The notes below the pieces were generated by a model. It ran no database searches. It was given only the letters and a program-made list of their open reading frames with translations, and had not been told where the DNA came from. Positions 1 to 7,768 of a DNA stretch of 25,012 bases are shown here, in pieces. The DNA comes from Bacteroidales bacterium (GTDB lineage: Bacteria > Bacteroidota > Bacteroidia > Bacteroidales > Bacteroidaceae). The position numbers and the translations under genes are program-made. The stretch is taken from assembly GCA_004558865.1 (NCBI GenBank), contig SFCY01000016.1, forward strand, positions 1 to 25,012. Direction: 5' to 3'. Numbering within the stretch: position 1 is the first letter of the stretch; each line of letters starts with the position of its first letter.

Positions 1-191
1 TACTTCTCTAACTTACTGCGATCCAATAGGGATTGGAGCCTCTCTTTTTTCTTTTCCATCTTTTCTTTTTGAGGTGTCAACCATATTTAAAAAAAGACAT
101 TGAGTTTGGGAATGCGATTCACTGAACAGATTCTTCCACCCTGAAAGGCGATAATAAACCTTAAAAGGGAGGAAGATGCGGGTATTTTTGT
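1..191. other. Left-edge stretch with no assignable gene
   Basis: I see no convincing gene here. Two forward frames are open from base 1 for 70-100 bases, so the tail of an upstream gene could be present, but nothing is recognisable. A weak dyad, CCAAT-AGGG-ATTGG (23-36), is followed after a few bases by a T-rich run (45-71) and could be a poor terminator for a gene to the left. The stretch ends at the dtd promoter. Confidence 0.4.
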
Positions 192-199
192 TATCTTTG
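192..199 (+). promoter_or_regulatory. Bacteroidetes -7 box (TATCTTTG) of dtd
   Basis: TATCTTTG matches the Bacteroidetes primary-sigma -7 consensus TAnnTTTG. No clear TTG-type -33 element lies about 19-21 bases upstream. The box ends only 6 bases before the dtd ATG, so transcription would begin at or within a few bases of the start codon. The transcription start is inferred. Confidence 0.7.
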
Positions 200-205
200 C
201 AGATT

Positions 206-658
206 ATGAGAATCGTATTGCAACGAGTGAGCCACGCTTCGGTGACCATCAACGGAAGCGTGAAGTCAGAAATCGACAAGGGCTACCTCGTCCTATTGGG
301 CATAGAGGAAGCCGACACGACAGAAGACATCGACTGGTTGGTGAAGAAAATCATCGGCCTGCGGGTGTTTGACGATGAGCATGGAGTGATGAACGTTGAC
401 ATCAAGGCCGTGGGAGGCAGCATACTGGTGGTGTCTCAGTTCACGCTGATGGCGAGCTACAAAAAGGGCAACCGCCCGAGCTGGATCCATGCAGCCGGCC
501 ACGCCACCGCCATCCCACTCTACGAGACTTTCTGCCAGCGATTGGGCGAAGCCTTGGGAAAACCTGTAGGGACGGGCGAATTTGGCGCTGACATGAAGGT
601 GGCATTGGTCAACGACGGCCCCGTAACCCTGTGCATGGACACGAAAAGGAAAGAATAA
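206..658 (+). CDS. dtd: D-aminoacyl-tRNA deacylase
   Basis: This 150-residue protein hydrolyses D-aminoacyl-tRNAs, and Gly-tRNA(Ala), in the cytoplasm as a translation proofreading enzyme. The length is normal for bacterial DTD. The N-terminus starts MRIVLQRVSHASV, typical of the family. The two active-site signatures are intact: SQFTLMA at residues 77-83, with the catalytic-region Thr, and the Gly-cisPro loop GPVT at 138-141. I chose the ATG at 206 rather than an in-frame ATG at 176. The upstream one lies ahead of the -7 box at 192-199, so it would not be in the transcript, and the extra residues do not belong to the family. It is probably the first gene of an operon with the MazG-like gene and deoC. 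Confidence 0.95.
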   Translation: MRIVLQRVSHASVTINGSVKSEIDKGYLVLLGIEEADTTEDIDWLVKKIIGLRVFDDEHGVMNVDIKAVGGSILVVSQFTLMASYKKGNRPSWIHAAGHATAIPLYETFCQRLGEALGKPVGTGEFGADMKVALVNDGPVTLCMDTKRKE

Positions 659-669
659 GACCCTCCCTA

Positions 670-704
670 CACCCCATACACCCATGCACCCCATACACCC
701 CATA
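670..704 (+). repeat. Short tandem repeat, unit CACCCCATA
   Basis: Four near-identical units run head to tail: CACCCCATA (670-678), CACCCATG (679-686, one base shorter), CACCCCATA (687-695) and CACCCCATA (696-704), then a partial CACAAC. They fill most of the gap between dtd and the MazG-like gene. An in-frame ATG inside the tract (684) would add a repetitive N-terminus and is not taken as a start. Confidence 0.75.
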
Positions 705-728
705 CACAACCCTAAAAATCGAAACGCA

Positions 729-1055
729 ATGACAATCCGAGAAGCACAACAACAAGTGGACCAATGGGTTAAGCGATACGGAGTGAGATATTTCTCCGAA
801 CTGACCAACATGGCATGCCTCACCGAGGAGGTGGGCGAGCTGGCACGCGTCATCGCCAGAAAATACGGCGACCAGAGCTTCAAGCCCGGCGAGAAGGCCA
901 ACCTTGGCGAGGAGATGGCCGACGTGCTGTGGGTATTGCTCTGCCTGGCCAACCAAACAGGTGTGGACCTGACCGAAGAGCTGCAAAAAAGCATGGAGAA
1001 GAAGACACGCCGCGACGCCACACGCCATTTGAACAATCCAAAACTAAAAGCATAA
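729..1055 (+). CDS. MazG-like nucleotide pyrophosphohydrolase
   Basis: This 108-residue all-alpha NTP pyrophosphohydrolase of the MazG/iMazG type probably hydrolyses non-canonical (d)NTPs to monophosphates with Mg2+. The metal-binding signature is visible as EEVGE at residues 33-37 and EEMAD at 61-65, the ExxE...ExxD pattern of single-domain MazG proteins. I used the ATG at 729. The upstream in-frame ATG at 684 would encode an MHPIHPIH-like tail that is only the tandem repeat read as protein. The gene lies 70 bases after dtd and 3 bases before deoC, so co-transcription is likely. Pairing a nucleotide-pool cleaner with deoC fits nucleotide turnover. The exact substrate cannot be read from the sequence. 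Confidence 0.88.
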   Translation: MTIREAQQQVDQWVKRYGVRYFSELTNMACLTEEVGELARVIARKYGDQSFKPGEKANLGEEMADVLWVLLCLANQTGVDLTEELQKSMEKKTRRDATRHLNNPKLKA

Positions 1056-1058
1056 GAT

Positions 1059-2006
1059 ATGGGAAAAATCAAAGAAATCGTCATCAACGACGCCAACGAG
1101 AAGAAGAAAAGTGAACAGCCCGAGAGCAAATATGAGCAGGCCCTGGGCCTCTACGACTGCCATGTGGACGAGGCACGGGTGAAAGCCGAGGTGGAGCGCA
1201 TCGTGGCCGAGAAGCTGCCCGAGAACGACAATTTGGAGACGCGCCGTTTCCTCTTGGGAAGCGTGGAACTCACCTCACTCCACACCACCGACACCGAGGA
1301 GGAAATCCTCGCCATGACGGAAAAGGTGAACAAGTTCGACTCCGACTATCCCGACCTGCCCCACGTGGCCGCCATCTGTGTCTATCCTGTCTTCACCGAA
1401 CTGGTGGCACAGAGCTTGGAGATCGACGGCGTGGAGATCACCAATGTCAGCGGCAACTTCCCCAGCTCGCAGAGCCGCATGGAGGTGAAGATTGCCGAGA
1501 CCCAGTTGGCCGTGGCCGATGGTGCCACCAACGTGGACATCGTGCTGCCCGTGGGCAAGTTTCTCAGCGGCGACTACGAGGGCGTGAGCGACGACATCAA
1601 CGAGCTCAAGCAGGTGTGCGGCGAGGAAGTGCCCATGAAGGTCATCCTTGAGGTGTGCGACTTGGGTTCACTCTCCAACGTGAAGAAGGCCGCCCTGCTG
1701 AGCATGTACGCCGGAGCCGACTACGTGAAGACCTCCACGGGCAAGGAGAAGTCGGGGGCCACGCCCGAAAGCGTGTATGTGATGTGCCAGGCCATCAAGG
1801 AATACTACGACAAGACGGGCATACAGATAGGATTGAAGCCCGCTGGCGGCATCAATACGGTGAGGGACGCGCTCACCTACTACACCATCCTAAAGGAGGT
1901 GTGCGGCGAGAAATGGCTCACCAACTACTGGTTCCGCCTTGGCACGAGCCGACTCACCAACACGCTCATCAACGAGATTGTGGGCAAGGAAGTGAACTAT
2001 TTTTAG
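1059..2006 (+). CDS. deoC: Deoxyribose-phosphate aldolase
   Basis: DeoC cleaves 2-deoxyribose-5-phosphate to glyceraldehyde-3-phosphate and acetaldehyde, the last step of deoxynucleoside catabolism. The TIM-barrel catalytic residues are visible: Asp160 in NVDIVLPVG, the Schiff-base Lys224 in DYVKTSTG and Lys260 in LKPAGGI. At 315 residues it is longer than the roughly 260-residue E. coli enzyme. The extra length is mostly a charged N-terminal extension (about residues 1-60). It starts 3 bases after the MazG-like gene, so translation is probably coupled, and a strong rho-independent terminator follows 22 bases after the stop. No DeoR-type operator was recognised. Confidence 0.95.
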   Translation: MGKIKEIVINDANEKKKSEQPESKYEQALGLYDCHVDEARVKAEVERIVAEKLPENDNLETRRFLLGSVELTSLHTTDTEEEILAMTEKVNKFDSDYPDLPHVAAICVYPVFTELVAQSLEIDGVEITNVSGNFPSSQSRMEVKIAETQLAVADGATNVDIVLPVGKFLSGDYEGVSDDINELKQVCGEEVPMKVILEVCDLGSLSNVKKAALLSMYAGADYVKTSTGKEKSGATPESVYVMCQAIKEYYDKTGIQIGLKPAGGINTVRDALTYYTILKEVCGEKWLTNYWFRLGTSRLTNTLINEIVGKEVNYF

Positions 2007-2028
2007 AACCGGCCTTTATGGTTACGAC

Positions 2029-2065
2029 AAACGGCGGATGGGAGCACCCAACCGCCGTTTTTATT
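2029..2065 (+). terminator. Rho-independent terminator after deoC
   Basis: The arms AAACGGCGG (2029-2037) and CCGCCGTTT (2052-2060) are perfectly complementary. Inside them TGGG/CCCA can extend the stem around AGCA. A T-rich tail (TTTTATTGTTGTT) follows on the plus strand. It closes the dtd-deoC operon and stands between deoC and the convergent polyprenyl synthase gene. Confidence 0.9.
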
Positions 2066-2101
2066 GTTGTTGTATAAAACGATGCAAGAAAAGCATTCCG
2101 C

Positions 2102-3079
2102 CTATTTCGTCCGCTCTATCACGTAGTCGAGATAGGCGCGGAGCGAGCGGCGCACGTCGGCGTCCTTCACCTCCGAATCAAGAAAACGGCACGACTCGGC
2201 ATGTATCTCCCACATCTTCCTGTCGGCATACTCGATGCCGCCATTGCGTTTGGTGAATTCCACCAGCCGCATTATCTCCTCCTGCGTCACGTCGCCGGCC
2301 TTCACCTTGCGCGCCAAGGCCGTCATCGCCTCATCGCGAGTGGTCTCCAGGGCATAGATTACGGGGAGTGTGAGCTTGCCCTCTGCCATGTCGTTGCCAG
2401 TGGGCTTGCCGATCTCGCTGTTGTCGTAGTAGTCGAAGATGTCGTCACGGATCTGGAATATCATGCCCAAGTTGCGCCCAAAGGCCTTCGCCTGCTGTAT
2501 GTCGGCCTCCCGGGCCCCGGCCGACAGCGCGCCGATCGCCGCGCAAGCCTCGAAGAGGGCCGCCGTCTTCTGCTCTATCACCTTGTAGTAGGCCTCCTCG
2601 CTGATGGCCTCGTTGCGGATGTTTGTCAGCTGGAGAATCTCGCCATTGCTGAGCGTGCGGCCCAGTTCCGACAGATAGCGCACGACAATCTCGCTGTGGG
2701 TGCGGCTCACGTAAAGCAGGGCCGTGGAGAGGATGTAGTCGCCCACAAGCACAGCCACCTTGTTGTCGTAGGCGGCGTTGACCGACCGCTGCCCGCGCCG
2801 CTCGCGGCTTTCGTCCACCACGTCGTCGTGGACCAGCGAGGCCGTATGGAGCAGCTCCAGGCCCACGGCGGCATACTGTGTGCTGAGGCTAACCTTGCCA
2901 AAATTCTTCGCCATGAGCAATATCAGGATGGGCCGCATCCGCTTGCCGGCGCGCTGGCGAATGTGGTCGAGAACCTGCGACAGCAAGCCGTCGGTATGTG
3001 ACAAGGCCTCGTTGAAATGTCCAATGAAATCGGCCAGTTCCCCTTCGATAGGTTGCTTGATGATAGAGAGATAATCCAT
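2102..3079 (-). CDS. Long-chain polyprenyl diphosphate synthase
   Basis: This trans-isoprenyl diphosphate synthase (325 residues) condenses IPP onto an allylic diphosphate to build a long chain, probably the menaquinone side chain. Both aspartate-rich motifs are present: DDVVD at 85-89 and RDDIFD at 211-216. GKRMRP (45-50), which binds IPP, and KPTGND (225-230) are also present. The fifth residue before the first DD motif is a small Ala (A80), the usual sign of a long-chain product rather than farnesyl or geranylgeranyl. The exact chain length, and so the symbol ispB or hepT, cannot be decided. The gene is divergent from polA and convergent with deoC. Confidence 0.92.
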   Translation of the reverse strand: MDYLSIIKQPIEGELADFIGHFNEALSHTDGLLSQVLDHIRQRAGKRMRPILILLMAKNFGKVSLSTQYAAVGLELLHTASLVHDDVVDESRERRGQRSVNAAYDNKVAVLVGDYILSTALLYVSRTHSEIVVRYLSELGRTLSNGEILQLTNIRNEAISEEAYYKVIEQKTAALFEACAAIGALSAGAREADIQQAKAFGRNLGMIFQIRDDIFDYYDNSEIGKPTGNDMAEGKLTLPVIYALETTRDEAMTALARKVKAGDVTQEEIMRLVEFTKRNGGIEYADRKMWEIHAESCRFLDSEVKDADVRRSLRAYLDYVIERTK

Positions 3080-3098
3080 TACAAATACAAATTTGATA

Positions 3099-3106
3099 CA
3101 AAATTA
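3099..3106 (-). promoter_or_regulatory. Candidate -7 box for the polyprenyl synthase
   Basis: On the minus strand TAATTTTG fits TAnnTTTG and ends about 19 bases before the start codon. The nearest upstream TTG is about 23 bases away, slightly long for a -33 element. The same 90-base AT-rich gap must also hold the polA promoter, where TAATTTTA (3141-3148, plus strand) is a one-mismatch candidate. Confidence 0.45.
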
Positions 3107-3169
3107 GTGAATTAATCGGATATATGTGGCAATTTTTTCGTAATTTTACACCAAAGAAAAGAAAATAAT

Positions 3170-5938
3170 ATGGAAAAACTCTTTTTAGTCGATGCCTACG
3201 CATTGATATTCCGTGCCTACTACGCTTTGCTGCGCCATCCAAGCACCAACTCTAAGGGCATGAACACCTCTGCCATCATGGGATTCTGCAACACCCTGCA
3301 GGAGATCTTGCAGAAAGAGAAGCCCGAATACATGGGTGTGGCCTTCGACCACGGCAAGACCTTCCGCCACGAGGCGTTCCCCGCCTACAAGGCCCAGCGC
3401 GAGGCCACGCCCGAGGACATCAAGAAGAGTGTGCCTTGGATAAAGGACATCCTGCGCGCGCTGCGAATCCCCATCTACCAGGCCGACGGCTTCGAGGCCG
3501 ATGACGTGATAGGCACACTCGCCACCAAGGCCGGAAAGGCCGGGGTGAAGACCTTCATGGTGACCCCCGACAAGGACTACGGACAGCTCATCGGCGACAA
3601 CGTGATGATGTACAAGCCACGGCACGGGGGCGGCTACGACGTGATAGACCGAAGCGCACTGAGCAGCCACTACGGCATCAGCGAGCCCGGCCAGGTGGTC
3701 GACCTCTTGGCGCTGATGGGCGACTCGGCCGACAACTTCCCGGGCTGTCCCGGCGTGGGCGAGAAGACTGCCGTGAAGTTCATCAACGAGTTTGGAAGCG
3801 TCGACACCCTACTCCACCACACCGAACAACTGAAGGGAAAGATGAGGGAAAAGGTGGAGGGCGCTGTCGACGACATCAAGATGTCGAAGTTCCTCGCCAC
3901 CATCCGCACCGATGTGCCCATCGACCTCAACTTGGACGAAATGAAGGTGAGAGACCCCAACGAGGAGGAACTGACCAAAATCTTCAACGAACTGGAGTTT
4001 AAACGCCTCTTGAGCAAGTTTGTTAAGAAACCCGCAGAACCGCAAACAAACGTTAATCGAGAGCCAGACATGTTTTCGTTATTTCAAGCCAACGGGAAGG
4101 AAGAGCCAAAAAACACGAGTTTTGAAACGCTTAAAGACATCGTCCACAATTACCAACTCATTGAAGAAGAGGATGATGCGCGTAAACTCTGTGATTTTTT
4201 GATGACAAAAGAAATTCTCTCTTTAGACACAGAGACCACTTCCACCAATCCGATAGACGCCCAACTCGTGGGATTGAGCTTCGCGGTAGAGGAAAACAAG
4301 GCCTATTACGTGGCCATTCCGAGAGAACGTGAAAAAGCGTTGCGGATAGTTAACATTTTCAAACCGCTCTACGAGAACCCCTCGACGCTCAAAGTGGGCC
4401 AGAACATCAAGTACGACTTTGAGGTGCTGTGCAACTATGGAGTGAGGATGGGCGGCAAGATGTGGGACACCATGCTCGCCCACTACATCATCCAGCCCGA
4501 ACTGAAACACAACATGGACGACATGGCCGAACAGCTGCTCCACTACAGGACCATCCACATCGAGGAGCTCATAGGCCCCAAGGGAAAGGGACAGAAGAAC
4601 ATGGCCGACCTCGACCCGAAGAATATCTACGAGTATGCCGCCGAAGACGCCGACGTGACGCTGAAGCTGAAGAACGTCTTGGAGCCGCGTCTCAAGGAGG
4701 TGGGCGGTGAGCGGCTGTTTGAGGAGATAGAGATGCCGCTTGTGCCGGTGCTGGCCGACATGGAGATGAGCGGCGTGTGCCTCGACACCGAAGCCCTCAA
4801 GGAGACCTCGCGCATCTTCACGGAACGCATGAACCAATACGAGCAACGGGTGTATGAGGCCGCGGGCGAGAAGTTCAACATCTCCTCGCCCAAGCAGGTG
4901 GGCGAGATCCTGTTCTCACCGGAGAAGATGCACATCCTCGAAAAGCCCAAAAAGACGCGCACCGGCCAGTATATCACATCCGAGGAGGTGCTGCAGAGCG
5001 TGGCCACCAAGGCTCCCATCGTGCAGGACATCCTCAACTATCGGGGCATGAAGAAACTCCTCAGCACGTATATCGACGCACTGCCAAAGCTCATCAACAA
5101 GCGGACGGGCCACATCCACACCTCATTCAACCAGGCGCTCACGGCCACGGGCCGGCTCTCGTCGAGCGACCCCAACCTGCAGAACATCCCCGTGCGCACC
5201 GACGACGGAAAGGAGATACGCAAGTGCTTCGTGCCAGAGCCGGGATGCCTCTTCTTCTCGGCCGACTACAGTCAGATAGAGCTGCGCATCATGGCCCACC
5301 TCTCGGGCGACGAGCATCTGATAGGAGCCTTCTGCGCGGGGCAGGACATCCACCGGGCCACGGCGGCCAAGATATGGAAGATAGACCTGGACAGCGTGAC
5401 CGACGCACAGCGCAAGAAAGCCAAGCAGGCCAACTTTGGCATCATCTATGGCATCACAGCCTTCGGACTGGCACAGCGCATGGGCATTGCCAACGGAGAG
5501 GCACGGCAGCTCATCGACGACTACTTCAAGACTTTCCCCAAGGTGCACGAGTATATGCTCGACGCGATCGAGAAAGCCCGCCAAAAGGGCTACGCCGAGA
5601 CGATGTTCGGCCGTCGCCGCTATCTGCCCGACATCAACTCGAAGAACGGCACCGTGCGTGGCTTCGCCGAGCGCAACGCCATCAACGCCCCCATACAGGG
5701 CACAGAGGCCGACATCATCAAGATAGCCATGATACGCATCCACGAACGCTTTGAGCAGGAGGGCATACGCTCGAAGATGATCCTGCAGGTGCACGACGAA
5801 CTCAACTTTTCGGTCTATCCCGAGGAGAAGGAGCGCGTGGAGCAGATTGTCATCTCTGAGATGCAGGGGGCCTGCAAGCTCAGCGTCCCCCTCGTGGCCG
5901 ACGCCGGCTGGGGCAAGAACTGGCTGGAGGCGCACTGA
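3170..5938 (+). CDS. polA: DNA polymerase I
   Basis: This 922-residue replication and repair polymerase removes RNA primers and fills gaps. It has three domains in order. The 5'-3' flap nuclease is at about 1-290 (DGFEADDVIGTLA, MGDSADNFPG). The proofreading 3'-5' exonuclease is at about 345-540 and looks active, because the DxE pair D353/E355 in LDTET, the Exo II region GQNIKYDFE and the Exo III region YAAEDAD are all kept. The polymerase domain follows, with motif A DYSQIELR (D699), motif B KKAKQANFGIIYG and motif C HDE (875-877). Length and architecture are normal. The linker between the first two domains (about 4020-4215) is richer in A+T than its surroundings. The gene is divergent from the polyprenyl synthase gene. 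Confidence 0.97.
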   Translation: MEKLFLVDAYALIFRAYYALLRHPSTNSKGMNTSAIMGFCNTLQEILQKEKPEYMGVAFDHGKTFRHEAFPAYKAQREATPEDIKKSVPWIKDILRALRIPIYQADGFEADDVIGTLATKAGKAGVKTFMVTPDKDYGQLIGDNVMMYKPRHGGGYDVIDRSALSSHYGISEPGQVVDLLALMGDSADNFPGCPGVGEKTAVKFINEFGSVDTLLHHTEQLKGKMREKVEGAVDDIKMSKFLATIRTDVPIDLNLDEMKVRDPNEEELTKIFNELEFKRLLSKFVKKPAEPQTNVNREPDMFSLFQANGKEEPKNTSFETLKDIVHNYQLIEEEDDARKLCDFLMTKEILSLDTETTSTNPIDAQLVGLSFAVEENKAYYVAIPREREKALRIVNIFKPLYENPSTLKVGQNIKYDFEVLCNYGVRMGGKMWDTMLAHYIIQPELKHNMDDMAEQLLHYRTIHIEELIGPKGKGQKNMADLDPKNIYEYAAEDADVTLKLKNVLEPRLKEVGGERLFEEIEMPLVPVLADMEMSGVCLDTEALKETSRIFTERMNQYEQRVYEAAGEKFNISSPKQVGEILFSPEKMHILEKPKKTRTGQYITSEEVLQSVATKAPIVQDILNYRGMKKLLSTYIDALPKLINKRTGHIHTSFNQALTATGRLSSSDPNLQNIPVRTDDGKEIRKCFVPEPGCLFFSADYSQIELRIMAHLSGDEHLIGAFCAGQDIHRATAAKIWKIDLDSVTDAQRKKAKQANFGIIYGITAFGLAQRMGIANGEARQLIDDYFKTFPKVHEYMLDAIEKARQKGYAETMFGRRRYLPDINSKNGTVRGFAERNAINAPIQGTEADIIKIAMIRIHERFEQEGIRSKMILQVHDELNFSVYPEEKERVEQIVISEMQGACKLSVPLVADAGWGKNWLEAH

Positions 5939-6112
5939 TCATGAACGCGATGAGAGGTCCGCTGCCCGGGCGTCTCACACCGCGCCAGCCTGGTTTCAAC
6001 GTTTTTCTTGCTGTGATGCAAGCCTGAGGCACAAAGGCCGCTTTTTCTCCGAAGCTGACTTGCGAGAGGCTTCACCACTAACCATCAATGCAAAGCCTTG
6101 CGGCAACAGCAA

Positions 6113-6174
6113 AATCCAAAATTCTTATAAGATATTTGGAATCGATTCCAAAAATCTTATAAGAATTTTGGATT
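6113..6174. repeat. 62-bp near-perfect palindrome upstream of the ATPase gene
   Basis: The two 31-base halves are reverse complements except for one position, and the centre lies between 6143 and 6144 (GGAATCGATTCC). The outer ends read AATCCAAAA and TTTTGGATT, and each half contains the smaller dyad CTTATAAG. The right end contains the -33 box of the downstream promoter. It could be a large operator, a cruciform or hairpin site, or a mobile-element relic. The rest of the polA-ATPase gap (5939-6112) shows no gene. Confidence 0.9.
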
Positions 6175-6197
6175 CTGTCGTTTTTTGGCTATCTTTG
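6167..6197 (+). promoter_or_regulatory. Promoter of the AAA+/DUF4143 gene
   Basis: TTTG (6167-6170) and TATCTTTG (6190-6197) are separated by 19 bases, a textbook Bacteroidetes -33/-7 pair. The -33 element lies inside the right arm of the 62-bp palindrome, so a protein bound there would compete with RNA polymerase. The start codon is 17 bases downstream of the -7 box. Confidence 0.8.
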
Positions 6198-6214
6198 CAC
6201 GAAAAGGAAACGTT

Positions 6215-7354
6215 ATGATAGAGCGCGAGCAAAAGCAACAGATTGAACAGTTGATTGGCAGCCACAAGGCTATCATTGTCTATGGCGCAAGACAAGTAGG
6301 CAAATCAACCTTGCTCCACCAACTTTTCGACGATAAAGAGGGGGTAATGTGGATGAATGGAGACGACATTGACATTCAGCAACTGTTTCAGAACATGACC
6401 TCAACAAGAATCAAGGCCCTGTTGGGAAACAGCAAGTGGCTCGTCGTTGACGAAGCGCAGCGCATACCAGAGATTGGACTTCGGCTCAAACTCGTCACAG
6501 ACCAAATGTCCAACGTACAGGTGGTGGCGACAGGCAGTTCTTCGTTCCAGTTGGCTTCAGGGATTCAAGAATCGCTGACCGGACGCAAACGCGAGTTCCG
6601 CATGTTTCCTATCACATTCCAGGAAATGGCCGGTCACACCAACCTTCTTGAGGAGCATCGCATGATTCCCCACCGGATGGTTTATGGCTATTATCCCGAG
6701 GTGGTCTCCTCGCCCGGACAGGAGAGAGAAGTGCTTCATGAACTTGCAAACAGCTATCTCTACAAGGACATACTCACACTCGACAACATCAACAAACCTG
6801 ACAAGGTGGTAAAGTTGCTGCAAGCTCTTGCCTACCAGATTGGTGAACAAGTTTCCTACAATGAGATTGGACAACTGATAGGCCTCGATCCAAAAACAAT
6901 AGAAAAGTACGTAGATGTCTTGGAGAAAAGTTTTATCATCTTCCGGCTGGGCAGCTTCTCGCGCAACCTTCGCAATGAGCTGAAGTCGAGCCGCAAGATT
7001 TACTTTTGGGATTTAGGTATCCGCAACGCGGTGATAGCCAACTTTCAACAAGTGGAGTTCAGACAGGATACAGGTGCATTGTGGGAGAATTTTGCCATTG
7101 CCGAAAGGTTGAAGATGCTCAACATCCATCAGCCTTACGCAAACGTTTGGTTCTGGCGCACGCAACAGCAACGGGAGATAGACTACATAGAGGAGAGCAA
7201 CGGCACTATGCGGGCCTATGAGATGAAGTGGAATGTAAAGAAAGCCAACGTGAAAGTGCCTGAAGCTTTTGCAAAGGCCTATCCCGACGCGACATTCAAG
7301 GTTGTCACACCCGAGAATGTCAGTGATTTCTTACTTGGAGGGGACTGTGAATGA
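6215..7354 (+). CDS. AAA+ ATPase with C-terminal DUF4143 domain
   Basis: This 379-residue protein has an AAA_14-type ATPase at about 15-150, with Walker A GARQVGKST (24-32), Walker B WLVVDEAQ (75-82) and a sensor-like ATGSSS (105-110). A winged-helix-like segment follows at about 200-250, then a DUF4143 C-terminus. The end contains EIDYIEE and YEMK (D323, E336, K338), a spacing reminiscent of PD-(D/E)XK nuclease folds. The biochemical role of this large family is not established. I used the ATG at 6215 because the upstream in-frame ATG at 6185 overlaps the promoter. Base composition is more AT-rich than in polA or mutS, and with the palindrome this suggests a transferred module. Confidence 0.88.
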   Translation: MIEREQKQQIEQLIGSHKAIIVYGARQVGKSTLLHQLFDDKEGVMWMNGDDIDIQQLFQNMTSTRIKALLGNSKWLVVDEAQRIPEIGLRLKLVTDQMSNVQVVATGSSSFQLASGIQESLTGRKREFRMFPITFQEMAGHTNLLEEHRMIPHRMVYGYYPEVVSSPGQEREVLHELANSYLYKDILTLDNINKPDKVVKLLQALAYQIGEQVSYNEIGQLIGLDPKTIEKYVDVLEKSFIIFRLGSFSRNLRNELKSSRKIYFWDLGIRNAVIANFQQVEFRQDTGALWENFAIAERLKMLNIHQPYANVWFWRTQQQREIDYIEESNGTMRAYEMKWNVKKANVKVPEAFAKAYPDATFKVVTPENVSDFLLGGDCE

Positions 7355-7373
7355 CAGCCCATCCCCCACTCCA

Positions 7374-7664
7374 TCACCCCAACACGCTGTAGTAGCCACC
7401 CACACAGATAAATCCTACAAACAGGCAGACGGCGAGCCAGACAGCATCGCTCAGGCAATGGCGATAGTGCGACTGGCGGATGTCGTTGATGAGTGTGCCA
7501 GAAAGAACCACAAGACTGAGAACCCAGAACGTGGCGGCGAAGTAGAAGCTCCACAACACGTGGCACCACAAGGCGATGGCGGTGCCCACGAAAGCCAAGA
7601 AAGAACAGAACGAGCCATTGTCGTTGTTCCAAAATTCATCCTTTTCAATCAAATCCATAAGCAT
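7374..7664 (-). CDS. Small membrane protein of unknown function
   Basis: I do not recognise this protein. It has 96 residues with a polar N-terminus (MLMDLIEKDEFWNNDNGS) and three hydrophobic stretches at about 19-38, 40-57 and 74-92. The second and third are separated by a charged, His-rich loop (NDIRQSHYRHC), suggesting a small inner-membrane protein. Support that it is real comes from a good -7 box on the same strand (7711-7720), about 47 bases upstream. A second start three bases closer in meaning, MDLIEK at 7658, is equally possible. The gene is convergent with the ATPase, 19 bases apart, and divergent from mutS. No homologue or function can be named from sequence alone. Confidence 0.6.
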   Translation of the reverse strand: MLMDLIEKDEFWNNDNGSFCSFLAFVGTAIALWCHVLWSFYFAATFWVLSLVVLSGTLINDIRQSHYRHCLSDAVWLAVCLFVGFICVGGYYSVLG

Positions 7665-7710
7665 CTGTCGTTGTGTATCCCATTCCGAGAGGAATCTGAT
7701 ACGGTAACAA

Positions 7711-7720
7711 TGCAAAGATA
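7711..7720 (-). promoter_or_regulatory. -7 box for the small membrane protein
   Basis: On the minus strand this reads TATCTTTGCA, the strong form of the Bacteroidetes -7 element seen elsewhere in the window. The inferred transcript begins near 7705 and leaves a leader of about 40 bases. The leader contains a 12-codon reading frame (7683 down to 7645, MGYTTTDAYGFD) that overlaps the start of the membrane protein gene in another frame. Confidence 0.65.
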
Positions 7721-7768
7721 ACCCCTGCATGTAAACAAACGATGATGACCGTGTGACGATTTGAATAC

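Noticed and set aside
176..205. Upstream in-frame ATG for dtd
   Set aside because: It lies before the -7 box at 192-199 and adds residues absent from the DTD family.
13..279. Minus-strand 88-codon frame at the left edge
   Set aside because: It overlaps the dtd promoter and start on the other strand and shows no motif. Probably chance.
2201..3001. Plus-strand open frame opposite the polyprenyl synthase gene
   Set aside because: Shadow frame. The minus strand carries both DDxxD motifs and a full family-length protein.
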